NCBI RefSeq assembly: GCF_002104995.1
Contig: NW_024468281.1
Coordinates: 1-64,000 of the forward strand
DNA length: 64,000 bases
Direction: 5' to 3'
From: Linderina pennispora
Lineage: Eukaryota > Kickxellomycota > Kickxellomycetes > Kickxellales > Kickxellaceae
Shown: in pieces, positions 1-9,338 of the stretch
Numbering within the stretch: position 1 is the stretch's first letter
How the letters are laid out: the number at the start of each line of letters is the position of its first letter
Position numbers and translations under genes: made by a program
The notes under the pieces: model-generated
Database searches by the model: none
Seen by the model: the letters and a program-made list of their open reading frames with translations, nothing else
What the model was told of the DNA's origin: nothing

Positions 1-187
1 GTGCAGGTGTATAAATACACACTTGACATGCATTATTGAACTCAGCCTTGGACACATTGCCCATTGTACTGTGCAGTGTGTTTTTGCGGCTGCGAATATC
101 AATCAATTTGGCCAGAATCCGCTGTAGGCAAGTGCCATAGTGCAACACAATGTTGTTCTTGTATGCTGTCATCAGCTCGGTATCCAT
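1..187 (-). CDS. Partial unrecognised ORF running off the window start
   Basis: From an ATG at 187 the minus strand stays open for 62 codons to the window edge. The translation begins MDTELMTAYKNNIVLHYGT and continues with a balanced, non-repetitive composition containing Lys, Arg and Asn, which looks like real protein. An in-frame TGA lies 18 nt upstream, and a possible acceptor (AATCAG) sits between them, so this could also be an internal exon of a larger gene. I do not recognise a domain and assign no function. Only the downstream sequence outside this window can tell a gene from a chance ORF. Confidence 0.3.
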   Translation of the reverse strand, partial: MDTELMTAYKNNIVLHYGTCLQRILAKLIDIRSRKNTLHSTMGNVSKAEFNNACQVCIYTPA

Positions 188-1234
188 ATGTGCGCTACTG
201 ATTCATTTGCGTACACCATGTAGCTCGATATCGCCATTATGTAATAGATAATCATAAATATGGTATCTAACTACATCACCGAAATCTGCGCTCGACAGTT
301 CTGACTTGTCCTTCCGGTTGACGAAATCCGGCAGATATGACAGTCTTCGCCTTCAGGTTGCGATAAATGAATAAATAAATAAAACGAAAGAATCCCTTTT
401 TCACAAATGTTGCAGGGTCAAAAGCATCATCGTCAGCTAGCTGATGGAGTAATATCCCATCGTGCAAGCATGTATGTATGCTCTTTGATGATATTGACGC
501 TGTGTACAAACTGCTCTAGGCGGGGCAACATAGAATCACAGAAACCAGTACTACCAAGTGATATCTTTATGACAGTAGTGCTGCGGGTAATATTCATTTG
601 AGAAATTCGGTAGGCAAGTAAGAGAAATAATGCTGTTCAGTTTTGCTGTATTGCAGAGGCATTAGCATTAAGAAACTTTTTATTAAAAATGATCTGGCTT
701 GCATGATTCTTGGGGCCTTAGCACTGATACAGTCTCTTGAATCAGTCTATACAGACTGGGTCCATTGTGGCCCAAATACTACTGCTTTCGCATGTTCATA
801 AGACAAATTAATTTATAAAATAAACCCACAAATATTGCATGACGGCTAGAAGCGCTATATGGCCTTATTCAATAGGTGCTCATAAATAAGTATCCTAAGA
901 GTGTTGCGTAGCCGGTGATGACCACCATGATGACTCTATGGAAGTTATCAGGCCGACCGACAATGAGAGCAGCTCTTGCGCTGAACCAATGGAGATATCC
1001 AGTAGAGACCTGTGACCACTACAATAACAACTTGTCACCCTGGTTTCACCGATGAGGTCAGATCCCGCACAAGATCAAAAAGGAGTTTATGGAGCAAGCC
1101 ACCCAAACCCGCTTTGAGGTTTAAAGGTTTTATTTCTAACCAATTAATAAGGTTCTAGCGGACGGTCGGACACTTTTTTGACTATAAAATCTTATATATA
1201 GGTAAAGATCATGCATGTAATATCACCCTACAGC
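188..1234. other. Gene-free stretch with one repeat copy
   Basis: No reading frame here looks like a gene. The stretch holds one degenerate copy of a dispersed repeat (about 904-1056, listed separately) and otherwise AT-biased sequence with short homopolymer runs. Confidence 0.6.
904..1056 (-). repeat. Degenerate dispersed repeat, copy A
   Basis: Read on the minus strand, this 153-nt segment aligns without gaps to 45705-45857 on the plus strand, about three quarters identical by eye. Both copies translate in one frame to a similar peptide: KPG, then VIV..TG, then ISP..QR. Copy A has a stop directly after KPG. The next ~35 nt at its left end on the minus strand (aaact..tttgtgcgggat) also resemble 19035-19090. 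It looks like the relic of a once-coding repeated sequence; the family is not recognised. Confidence 0.55.
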
Positions 1235-2144
1235 TTAGTCAACCGGGCTTCTAATAATCTTGATAATGTAATCCAAACCGGATGCGAACAGCTTGTATAT
1301 GTTGCCAGCATACTTGCTCACCGTCCCACTGGCAATGTACGACGTAACATCGGCAGTCAGTTTGTCGTAGAAGCAAAGCTTCAGTGCCTTGTTGCCCATT
1401 GAGATTAGCAGCGTGTCACCTGCCAGTGTCTCATCGCACATTGCCTTGATCATGGTCTTGACAACCTTGTCTGTGCTCATCAGCCCAATCTGCCTGATGA
1501 GTGGGTACGAGTTTTACCAGTCGGTTGTGCGCAACCAGCGACGTGTCGGCAAAGTACGGTGCGACGGCATTAACACGTATACCCGGTGCCAGTCCGCGGC
1601 ACGACGTTGTGAAGAAAATCAGGCCTGCTTTTGTAGTACCATAGCTCTCCATAAGCGAAATCGGCAATAACCCACCGACTGACGCTGTATTAACCACGAC
1701 ACCTTGTCTTTCGGTTTGCTTGAAATACCGGACGGCAATACGGGTCGCCACCATGGGCGCACGCAGATTAATGTCGATGATTCTATCAAGCTCGACATTG
1801 TCGCTTTGGCTGAACAGCGAGCATTCATTAGCAATTCCAGCGTTATTGACCACAATATCGATATATCCAAACACCTCGATTGCCTTATCAAAGTACTCTT
1901 GGATGCAGGATGCCTCACGCACATCGCAGATGACACATGCGGTTGCAGTAGTTCCGACGTGCTTGTTGATTTCTTCAGAAATCAGCTTGATGTCTGGGTT
2001 GATGTCGACCATCATTACCTGGGCTTGGCACTCTGCTAGCAGCTCCGAGAGCCGCTTGCCAAATCCGCTAGCTGCGCCAGTAACAATGACTACCTTACCA
2101 CGCAGGCTCTCTATGTATCTTTCAAAATTTGGGGAGTAGGCCAT
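1235..2144 (-). pseudogene. Short-chain dehydrogenase/reductase with one frame break
   Basis: A classical SDR (NAD(P)-dependent Rossmann oxidoreductase, similar in layout to 15-hydroxyprostaglandin dehydrogenase-type enzymes). Seen: the cofactor loop TGAASGFG at about residues 22-29, NNAG near residue 100, a Ser in the TASVGG segment and the catalytic YGTTK (YxxxK). The start at 2144 is the first ATG and sits directly before the N-terminal beta strand. The frame breaks at a run of four T (1512-1515, AAAA on the coding strand): dropping one base joins RLV to the continuation YPLIRQIGLMSTDK and gives about 302 residues ending at 1235. A 24-nt GT..AG segment at the spot is too short and does not change frame, so it is not an intron. 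Either a pseudogene or a consensus error; substrate unknown. Confidence 0.75.
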
Positions 2145-2426
2145 TAGAGTAGAAAAGGAAAAAGCTTAATTAGTATGTGTTCAAAAACAAGAGAAAGCAT
2201 GAAATGATTGGGCTGCGATTGTAGCTTAGAGCAGGACATATTAACCATTAATTGGCATTTACTGCTCACACAGCCAAGTAAACACACCAACAGCACATCT
2301 AATTAGGCATACTACCAGCAGTCCACCTATAAAAATGGGGCTATAAAAAAAGTGAGGCTAAGCAACCCCTTCGGCCAGTAGGAACAAGCTAGAGCAAAAT
2401 CATGGGCTTGATAGGCAAAACAGAAA
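2145..2426. other. Upstream region of the dehydrogenase
   Basis: AT-rich spacer between the dehydrogenase start and the tRNA-Ala. It presumably contains the dehydrogenase promoter; no clear TATA box or gene is visible. Confidence 0.4.
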
Positions 2427-2499
2427 TGGAGGACCTGGGTATCGATCCCAGTGCCTCGCGCATGCTAAGCGCGCGCTCTCCCATTTGAGCTAGACCCCC
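2427..2499 (-). tRNA. tRNA-Ala (anticodon AGC)
   Basis: On the minus strand a complete cloverleaf can be folded: acceptor GGGGGUC/GUCCUCC with one U-U mismatch at 6-67, a D arm, an anticodon stem CGCGC/GCGCG around loop UUAGCAU (anticodon AGC), a T arm CUGGG/CCCAG with the B-box-like loop, and discriminator A. The third acceptor pair is G3-U70, the alanine identity element, which supports the assignment independently of the anticodon. No intron. Short T runs follow downstream as Pol III terminators. Confidence 0.93.
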
Positions 2500-2559
2500 T
2501 GAAACAGCCGGATTAAGCCAAACCGATCTGCCTACGAATTCTTGTTCTCCCGAAAATTT

Positions 2560-3116
2560 GACTGTAAATAATGATGTAGATTAATGTTTGTCAGCCCTTT
2601 CCATTGTTTTTGCTGCTTTAGTCCTTGGAAGCATTGTCCCAGAAGTGATACCCCATGCATATATGCCTCTTTTATATAAATTATTGATCTATTGCTTATG
2701 CCTATTACTAATCTAATTATTAGAACTAAACTGAGAATCTGTAGGCACTAGCTAGTACTTATAGCTAAAAATCCCTTCAGTCAACTATTGAGTATAAATT
2801 AGCTAACCTGAGATTGTAGGGGTTGGTTCTTTAATGCCAATCTCTTTATAACTGAGAGATATATATAGTAGGATATACTAGAGGTAGCATTATCCTTCCA
2901 GTAAATATAGTAATAGAATTTATTTGATAGTACCTACTACTAGAGGTTATTCATAGTTACTAATATCTTTTTATATATTTCTAAATATTCTAGTTTATAA
3001 ATATTTATTAAATACTAGTAAATGATTTATATTTTATTAATTAGTTATTCTAGTAAAAGATGTATAGTCTCTTAAAATTTTCTTATCTGTGAATGACCTC
3101 TTCTATAAATGACCTC
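2560..3116. other. AT-rich island bordering the inverted repeat
   Basis: Strongly A+T-biased, low-complexity sequence with many TATA/TTAT words and no gene. It abuts the outer edge of the left tRNA-Cys repeat copy. A similar island borders the right copy, but the two islands do not align with each other. Confidence 0.6.
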
Positions 3117-3223
3117 TATCATACTAAAGTAGGATGGTATTTCTGAATGGCCAATTGCATCTATAGTACTAGATAAGGATTATAAATATATAGGCTTACT
3201 CTTAGCAACTACAGAATAGTTAA

Positions 3224-3361
3224 ATGTGCTATAGGAGCCCTTTGAAGGTTACCCGTAGTTCTAGCAACTCAAAAACCATCAGATACCTTGATTTCACAAG
3301 GCATACTGTTTTGCGCGTTACAGTGCAGTATGTGGTAGAGTGGAGCAATGGCGCAATCTGA
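3224..3361 (+). CDS. Small conserved ORF inside the inverted repeat (left copy)
   Basis: An ATG-to-TGA frame of 45 codons, MCYRSPLKVTRSS...QYVVEWSNGAI. The right repeat arm has the same frame with 3 substitutions in 138 nt (two missense, Tyr/Cys and Val/Ile, one synonymous), so it does not show strong selection. The end QYVVEW resembles the core of a chromodomain strand only loosely, and I do not assign a function. It may be a transposon fragment copied along with the tRNA, or a chance ORF. The reverse strand is also open here. Confidence 0.25.
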   Translation: MCYRSPLKVTRSSSNSKTIRYLDFTRHTVLRVTVQYVVEWSNGAI

Positions 3362-3449
3362 AACAGGTTACTGAAAGACATCAAACTTAAAAAGGATGAA
3401 AACAACGAGAGCAAATTGGGTTAGCTTGTTGAGCAGGATCTGATGATCA

Positions 3450-3521
3450 GGGGCTTTAGCTCAGTGGTAGAGCAATCGGCTGCAGTCCGATAGGTCACCG
3501 GTTCAACTCCGGTAGGTCCCT
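3450..3521 (+). tRNA. tRNA-Cys (anticodon GCA), left copy
   Basis: Full cloverleaf: acceptor GGGGCUU/AGGUCCC, D arm GCUC..GAGC, anticodon stem AUCGG/CCGAU around loop CUGCAGU (anticodon GCA), T arm ACCGG/CCGGU, discriminator U as expected for cysteine. No intron. The internal A and B boxes (TAGCTCAGTGG and GGTTCAACTCC) are intact. An exact copy lies at 16576-16647 on the other strand. Confidence 0.95.
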
Positions 3522-3522
3522 C

Positions 3523-3527
3523 TTTTT
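3523..3527 (+). terminator. Pol III terminator of left tRNA-Cys
   Basis: A run of five T begins two bases after the tRNA 3' end, the usual RNA polymerase III stop. Confidence 0.85.
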
Positions 3528-3608
3528 GCAGAATTTTTGCATTCTCGTTTGCCAGCCTGAATGCCGCCCCCAAAGTGGCCAATTCTGATTGCTGTTTCAC
3601 AAGAGTAT

Positions 3609-6600
3609 TTTTTTAGTAGAATAGATCATATCCGTAGCAGCAACTTACACAGCCTATTAATGAAGTATCTGGGAATATACATTCCAAACCGCATCTGAAC
3701 TTGCAACAATGGTACATAGCCTACCAACCAAGGTAATACACATAGCTTTAGAGTATTTGAGTATTGTCGTTTTCACTGGTCCTGCCATTATTCGAAGGTG
3801 GGCTGCGGCATTGTAATGGTGTAGAACCTGTAGCCACATGCTTCAGCTGTACCTGGTTGAGCCAGCCAGATCATTGCCTGGATCAGCAACTCGGAAGCAG
3901 GATCTGACATGTGCCACCGCAGCCGCAACGGCCCATTTGCCGCTGTAGTGGCATATGGCCACCGAATTGTGCTGGCACCAACATAATGCTGATTTAAAGA
4001 AGCAGATAATGAGCATACAAAAACAGATAAACACTGTATGAATACTTCCTAAAACGGGTCTGCGTTTTACAAGATACGGGTCTTCAGGAATGTACTCAAG
4101 CAGGAGTGACAGTGGCTTTTGTGTGCTATCTGCTTCAATACAGCAACAGCCACCTGTGTGCATGTCACTCCATCCTACAATTGCCTGTCGTCTGTGACCC
4201 AATGCTGTCACCAAGGTTAAATAGTAGATAAACTCTGTGGTTGGTGTGTGTGCTCATGGCCCTATTGTTGTAGTAGAAGAAGGCGGATACCAGTAGACAA
4301 AGATAGGGCTTGTTTCCATCGCCACATCCTGTTTGCCTGGCAACCTGTTTACTATTTCCTTTTAAAGTTTTGGCAAGTTAGAGTCCTGTTCCTCAATGGG
4401 TATCATCAGCTTCCCCTGTTCACAACGGCATTTAAGGTGAAGTCCATTAAGTCGCCAATGAATGGTGGAAGTATGAACAATCACGCGGGTGGTTTGTTGG
4501 TGAAGATGCGATAATAACTGGTCATGGTATTCGATGGTTCACATCTGTTGCAGTGCGCAATGCCACATTCGGGCTTGCATTCCTTCCACATCACTTACGT
4601 TTGGTCTCTATTTTCAAAGTGCCACCCGGTTTTGTCAGTGTACAGCTATTCGCTGAAGCGCTGATTGAGAAAGAGTGTGAGCACCGAATTCCGTTGACTG
4701 CAGACTGAAACGATTTTCAGCACCAGGATTGCACGATTGCCTCAAGATGGTCTGCGTGCATCGATAGATATGGTAGAGGAACGGCTCATAGTGCTTGATA
4801 TTCAATGCTGTGACCATGCATTAAGGAAGCTTTGCGCACTCGGGTCTTCAGGAGAGATATTGCAAATTGCAAATCTTCGGTTGAAGGAGAAAAAGGACAG
4901 CTAGCGTGCGCTGAATGAGCCTAGGAGAGCGGACCGTTGGGGGGTGTGGGGCTTTTCGGGAAGGGTGAACCCGGGTAGGATTGATGATGATCGGTGTGAC
5001 TCCTAGGCGAATGAGCGTCCGTGTCCTGCTGACGGCCCCAATGTGGGAAAAAGGGCGAGCCAAGCATACGAATGCAAATCGTACCGCACCTGCAAGGTAT
5101 TGGGTACCTTCATGATGTCCTGAAGTGGCAATGGGCGGATCAGGCTCCGACCATGACATCGAACCAAAGAACCCACCCATTCGCTGCTGCTGCGAGCACG
5201 ATCTGCGGTCATGGCCACCACCTGCCAGCCCTCAGTGTCACTATAAAATATTGTCCGTTCTCCCAATGATTTCTAGCGGGTGCTCTTGGCCTGTCTATGC
5301 TGGAGGAACGGACAATCATTGCTGATGAGGATAGTGCTCGTCTGTTTGCTCGCCTGTCGGCCACACAGCACCAGTCGATTTTTGCGCAACCAGTAGACGA
5401 TAGAGAGAAAATTAAATAAACAACTTCCAACGCCAAATCAATTGCGTCTTAGTATATCCGCTTATTCATGCAACCAGGAACTGTCCACATTGCGCTGACG
5501 GAACACCCCTGGTGCTATGCGTAGCTGGCATTTGACACAATTATTTACCAATCCAAAAATGGCCAGGCAGGACACCTGGGTGTCGCGGCCAGGAATTGTT
5601 TTGATCCCGCCTTTGAGATGAAGGCGCAATTGCAGTATGGTCTTGCGGCATCCCTCGTCGCGGACATGTGGTCCTGGGGCCACGGCTGTATGGCTGCATA
5701 GCTGTATGCAAGACCGGGGCCCCAAGGGCTTGTTTTGTAACCAAATGCAAACACGCCATCACCGATATATAACAAAGAGGCAGGCAGCCAGTTTTGGGCA
5801 ATTGCGTCGACAACTCCTGGCACAGTGTGCTGCTTCTTCTGAGTCCTAGGGGAATACCCGTACATGCGTCGGCTGAAATCCGGATGGCATATTGTCCATG
5901 CAAGGGCGCCACCTAATATATTTCGTGGTCCATTGTGCCCCGTATGCTCTGTGTACATGAACAGCATTTACATGATCCGGTTTGGGTAGCAGCAAATTAG
6001 GTCCAATGCGCCCCATTTTACCCGCCTGCTTCACCTTCTGCTTCAACCAACTTGGAGGACTCGGTCTGGGAAAGCGCAGAACCGATCATATTCAGTGTTG
6101 TCCGTCTGTTTGTCCATGCATGGGGCTATTCTCAATCCACAAAGAGCGCGATGGCTGGGCTGGATGGCTCTAAACACCAACGTATAAATCCTGCAAACAA
6201 AGCACACGCACTGCCCTGTTTATTTTGTTGGCATGGCTGCTCCTGCCATCTCCCTTTCATGCAGCGTCTGCGTATGGATTGCACGCTTCAGGTTTTCAAG
6301 CAGATATTGTTTGTTGGTGTGTCCCTTTTCACTACATGCGCATAGGGGTGCCTCATTAGCTCACACCACCAGTCGATCCAGCCAGCCCGGTCGTGGGCAA
6401 AGGGGACCGACTGGACAGCGAGGTGGGGGAAGGGAGGGGTGAGCGTAGAATGCAGATATTGTGTGTGCCGAAAGAAGGATCCGGCATTATCCCTGACCTT
6501 CTCCCTCTCCTTGTATTCAGTTGAACCGACAATGATTACAGCCTTTTAGCTAGACAGACTGCAAGCGCATGCACTTTCTGTTGTCTCCGCTTCCTGGGAT

Positions 6601-8015
6601 TCATTTGTCCAGCTTCGTGCCTGTCCCTCTTTTTTATTACCTCCCTATTCCCTCCAACGGACAGTAGCGCACTGCACCATTTTGTTTTGATTTCAAGTGG
6701 CAACAAGTGGTGTGAGGGCATGGTTAAGGAAGGGTGGTGGACAACAAAAAAGGGAGCCCACACCTTTCATCTGTGAACATAGGTTGGTGAACCGTGCCAG
6801 AACAACTGGTATTTTTCGAGGTGACAGGGCAACACGAAGGCACACACACACCACGCTGGGACGGCAATTGCACCCAAACCTGCTAGCCACGTCACAGACT
6901 CGGCCTGGCATCCACTGATGCCTGGAGAGATGACAACTTGCTGTGTGCCCCGGACAGTAGAGATATCATTTACTATTCTTTTTCCCAAACCGCAATTCGC
7001 TGGCCTCAGTTTTTGTTGACCCGTTGCACTGTTACTAATTTTTCTACGTTGTCACACAGTGCGGTTTCCGAGAACAAGGCGGGGGAGGGAGACAGGACGG
7101 CGCGCGCGCGGTAAACAACTGGTAATGACATAAAAACCAGTTTTCTTTTTACTGACATCACTCGACATGGGCCTGGCCTATGAAAGGTGCATCTGGTGCA
7201 GCGTCCGCTTGGTTCGACAGTGCCAGTGAGAAGAACGAGGTGGCCGCAAAAGACATTGAAACTCATGCATGGGCAGCCTGTTAATCGCCAGATGCTGCTG
7301 GCAGTGGCCGATCTCTGCTTTTCCCTATCCCTGAGCGATTGCAACACTCATCGCTGTGGCCTGGTTGAGTTGCCAAAAGCAGCTGCAATGTAGTACACTA
7401 ACGCTCCTGTTTCGCATCTGCATTGAGGTTCCACTGGTCACCATTGCTGCCAAGTCCGTCTGCTCGCATTGCCTCGTCAGAGCAGCTTGTGTTCTCCCCA
7501 CAATCCCGAAGGGTCTCCCTTCCACTAGCGGCTGTGTCGGGTTTCCTGCTTGTTTTGGTGCGAACGGCTATGACCATGCCTGTGTCTGTGCCTGTGTATG
7601 TCGGCATCTGCGGCTGTGGTTGCAGAGGCGCCATGTCACAGCGCTCTAACTCATCCACATTGGCACGCCAGGGCCATGCACAGTGGGCTTGAGGGGGCGG
7701 TTGTTTACCGAGCGACAAGGAGGGGCGATCACCCACCCCTTCTCGCATCCCGCCACCCGATGGACTTTGTCCCCGGTTCCCCCTTTTTGTACCAGTGAGC
7801 TCCGCCACTCGACCAACAAACAAATAGAAACGGCCCGGTAGATCGACCCCTCCCCTCTACACCCCCCGCTCTTCGTATCAGAAACCTTTTTACCTTATTC
7901 TGACTACGACGGGCGACGCATGCTGGCCATTTTCCTGTACTTTGAAGAGAGTGTGGGTTGGTAATCCAGCAGGCAAGCAAAAGGCGCTCAGGCTCCTGCC
8001 TCTGCGCCCGCCGTT
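3609..8015. other. Long gene-free region upstream of the zinc-finger gene
   Basis: About 4.4 kb without a supportable gene. Several long open frames exist on both strands (for example about 5545-5967 minus) but they are rich in Cys, Trp and Pro, overlap one another and show no domain. The last kilobase is rich in CCCCT/AGGGG words (near 6420-6440, 7690-7745 and 7845-7870), the core of fungal stress-response elements. The region may hold regulatory sequence for the zinc-finger gene at 8236; this is inference from position. Confidence 0.45.
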
Positions 8016-8021
8016 TATATA
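8016..8021 (+). promoter_or_regulatory. TATA box of the zinc-finger gene
   Basis: TATATA lies 215 bp before the ATG at 8236 and is followed by a pyrimidine-rich leader, as expected of a fungal Pol II promoter. Confidence 0.5.
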
Positions 8022-8235
8022 GAAGCGCCTTGATTCCTCCCCCTTTTCCCTTTCCTCTGGCGGGTACCTGACCTTGTTTTTAATTGCTGAGCTCGTGTAT
8101 TCTTTTCCTCTACCTGCATCACCACTGTCCTTTTTGGTCCTTCTCTTCTTGCTCTTATTACAAATACTCCCGAAGGTTGGTTCTCCCTTCACTCGTCTGT
8201 ACATTGACATCTACCCCACATCTCTTATTCCCACA

Positions 8236-9338
8236 ATGAACCCTGCAATCACCACTCCTGGAAGCACCCGCTCTTCGCCGGGTCTCTTCAACCACATCAA
8301 CCACTCGGCAGCTACGGGTCCCGCAACCATGCGGACCCCGATGCACCTGGGTCTCTCCGAGTGCTCTTACGCTCGGCCGCCACCCCTGAAGTGCGCGCGC
8401 CATTCAATTCCGTCGCTGTCAACAAGGACTGCCGACGGAAGCAGAGTCAGCATCCTCAATGACTCTGACCAGGATCCTGCTGCCACACACGACCACAAGC
8501 GGTGCTTGTCTGTTCCTGGGCCCTCGCCCGTGTACTCAACGGCTAGCTACAGCCCGTTCCGCGCCCAGTCAACACCTGGCGCTACACCGCAACAGGCCCC
8601 GTCATCGCTGCCTTCCCTGAACACGCTGGTCCAGGCTGTGGGACTAGTGACATCCGAGTCATCAGCAGTGCCCCCGCCGGCCAACAATCGGACGCACAGC
8701 CTCCCTGTGATGCCGCTCCACCGCCAGGCACCGCCTCCCCCTCCCACACAGACCAACAAGACCATGGCCAAGCGCAAGTACAAGTGCACATTCACCGGGT
8801 GCGGCAAAGCGTTCACCACCAGCGGCCACCTGGCCCGCCACCAGCGGATACACACGGGCGAGAAGAACTTCCCCTGCCTGTTCCCGGGCTGCACCAGCCG
8901 CTTCTCGCGGCAAGACAACATGATGCAGCACTACCGCACGCACTTGTCGTCAAAAGTCGCGGCGAAATGGCAGCCCGCGCAAAAGTTGTCTTCCTCGACC
9001 CTGTTGTCGACCCGTACCGGGCGAGCCCTGGCATGTATGGCACGCCAAACTATGCCAACACTGCCCCTGTCCACCATCCCTATGCCCATCCCCACCATGC
9101 CCAGCGGCACTCGGCGAGCGTGCCGACATCTGTCCCCCAGCAATATCAGCAGCCGCAGGTGACTGGTCAGCGGGCACCAACTCAGCCGTATGGGCTTCCG
9201 GCAGTCCACATGCTGGCAGCTAATAATGCCGCTCCGGGATCCCCGGCGACATCGCACGAGTACCATCACAGCATGCCCAAGCAGCCGTCTACTGCGGCTC
9301 CCCGCACCGCGGCTGCTGGCCCCATGGCTTACTACTGA
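8236..9338 (+). CDS. NRG1-like C2H2 zinc-finger transcription factor (frame breaks)
   Basis: Nuclear DNA-binding regulator. Two adjacent C2H2 fingers lie at about residues 180-237, joined by the linker HTGEKN; the segments TTSGHLARHQRIHTGEKN and RFSRQDNMMQHYRTH match the finger pair of yeast Nrg1/Nrg2-type glucose and stress repressors. The N-terminal half is Ser/Thr/Pro-rich and presumably regulatory. The ATG at 8236 has a good context (CACA before it) and follows a TATA box; the frame is open further upstream, but that part is leader-like and very hydrophobic. After the fingers two changes of frame are needed, at A4 runs 8952-8955 and 8981-8984; removing one A at each gives KSRRNGSPRKVVFLDP and an open His/Pro/Gln-rich tail to 9338, about 366 residues. 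No intron fits between them. The target genes cannot be inferred. Confidence 0.8.

Larger units (their letters stand above)
3117..3608 (+). repeat. Left arm of a ~490-bp inverted duplication carrying tRNA-Cys
   Basis: This segment is repeated in reverse orientation at 16488-16980. The core around the tRNA and the flanks up to about 3600 are nearly identical; the outer ~100 bp (toward 3117) is more diverged. Both copies carry a tRNA-Cys gene, its T5 terminator and a conserved 45-residue ORF. Homology stops sharply on both sides. Confidence 0.92.

Noticed and set aside
1490-1525. Intron explaining the dehydrogenase frame break
   Set aside because: The only GT..AG segment is 24 nt, too short, and a multiple of three, so it would not restore the frame.
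5545-5967. 140-codon minus-strand open frame
   Set aside because: Two further minus-strand frames are also long here; no recognisable motif; likely chance.
8940-8990. Intron explaining the zinc-finger frame change
   Set aside because: The candidate GT..AAAAG segment is 30 nt and frame-neutral; two one-base changes fit better.
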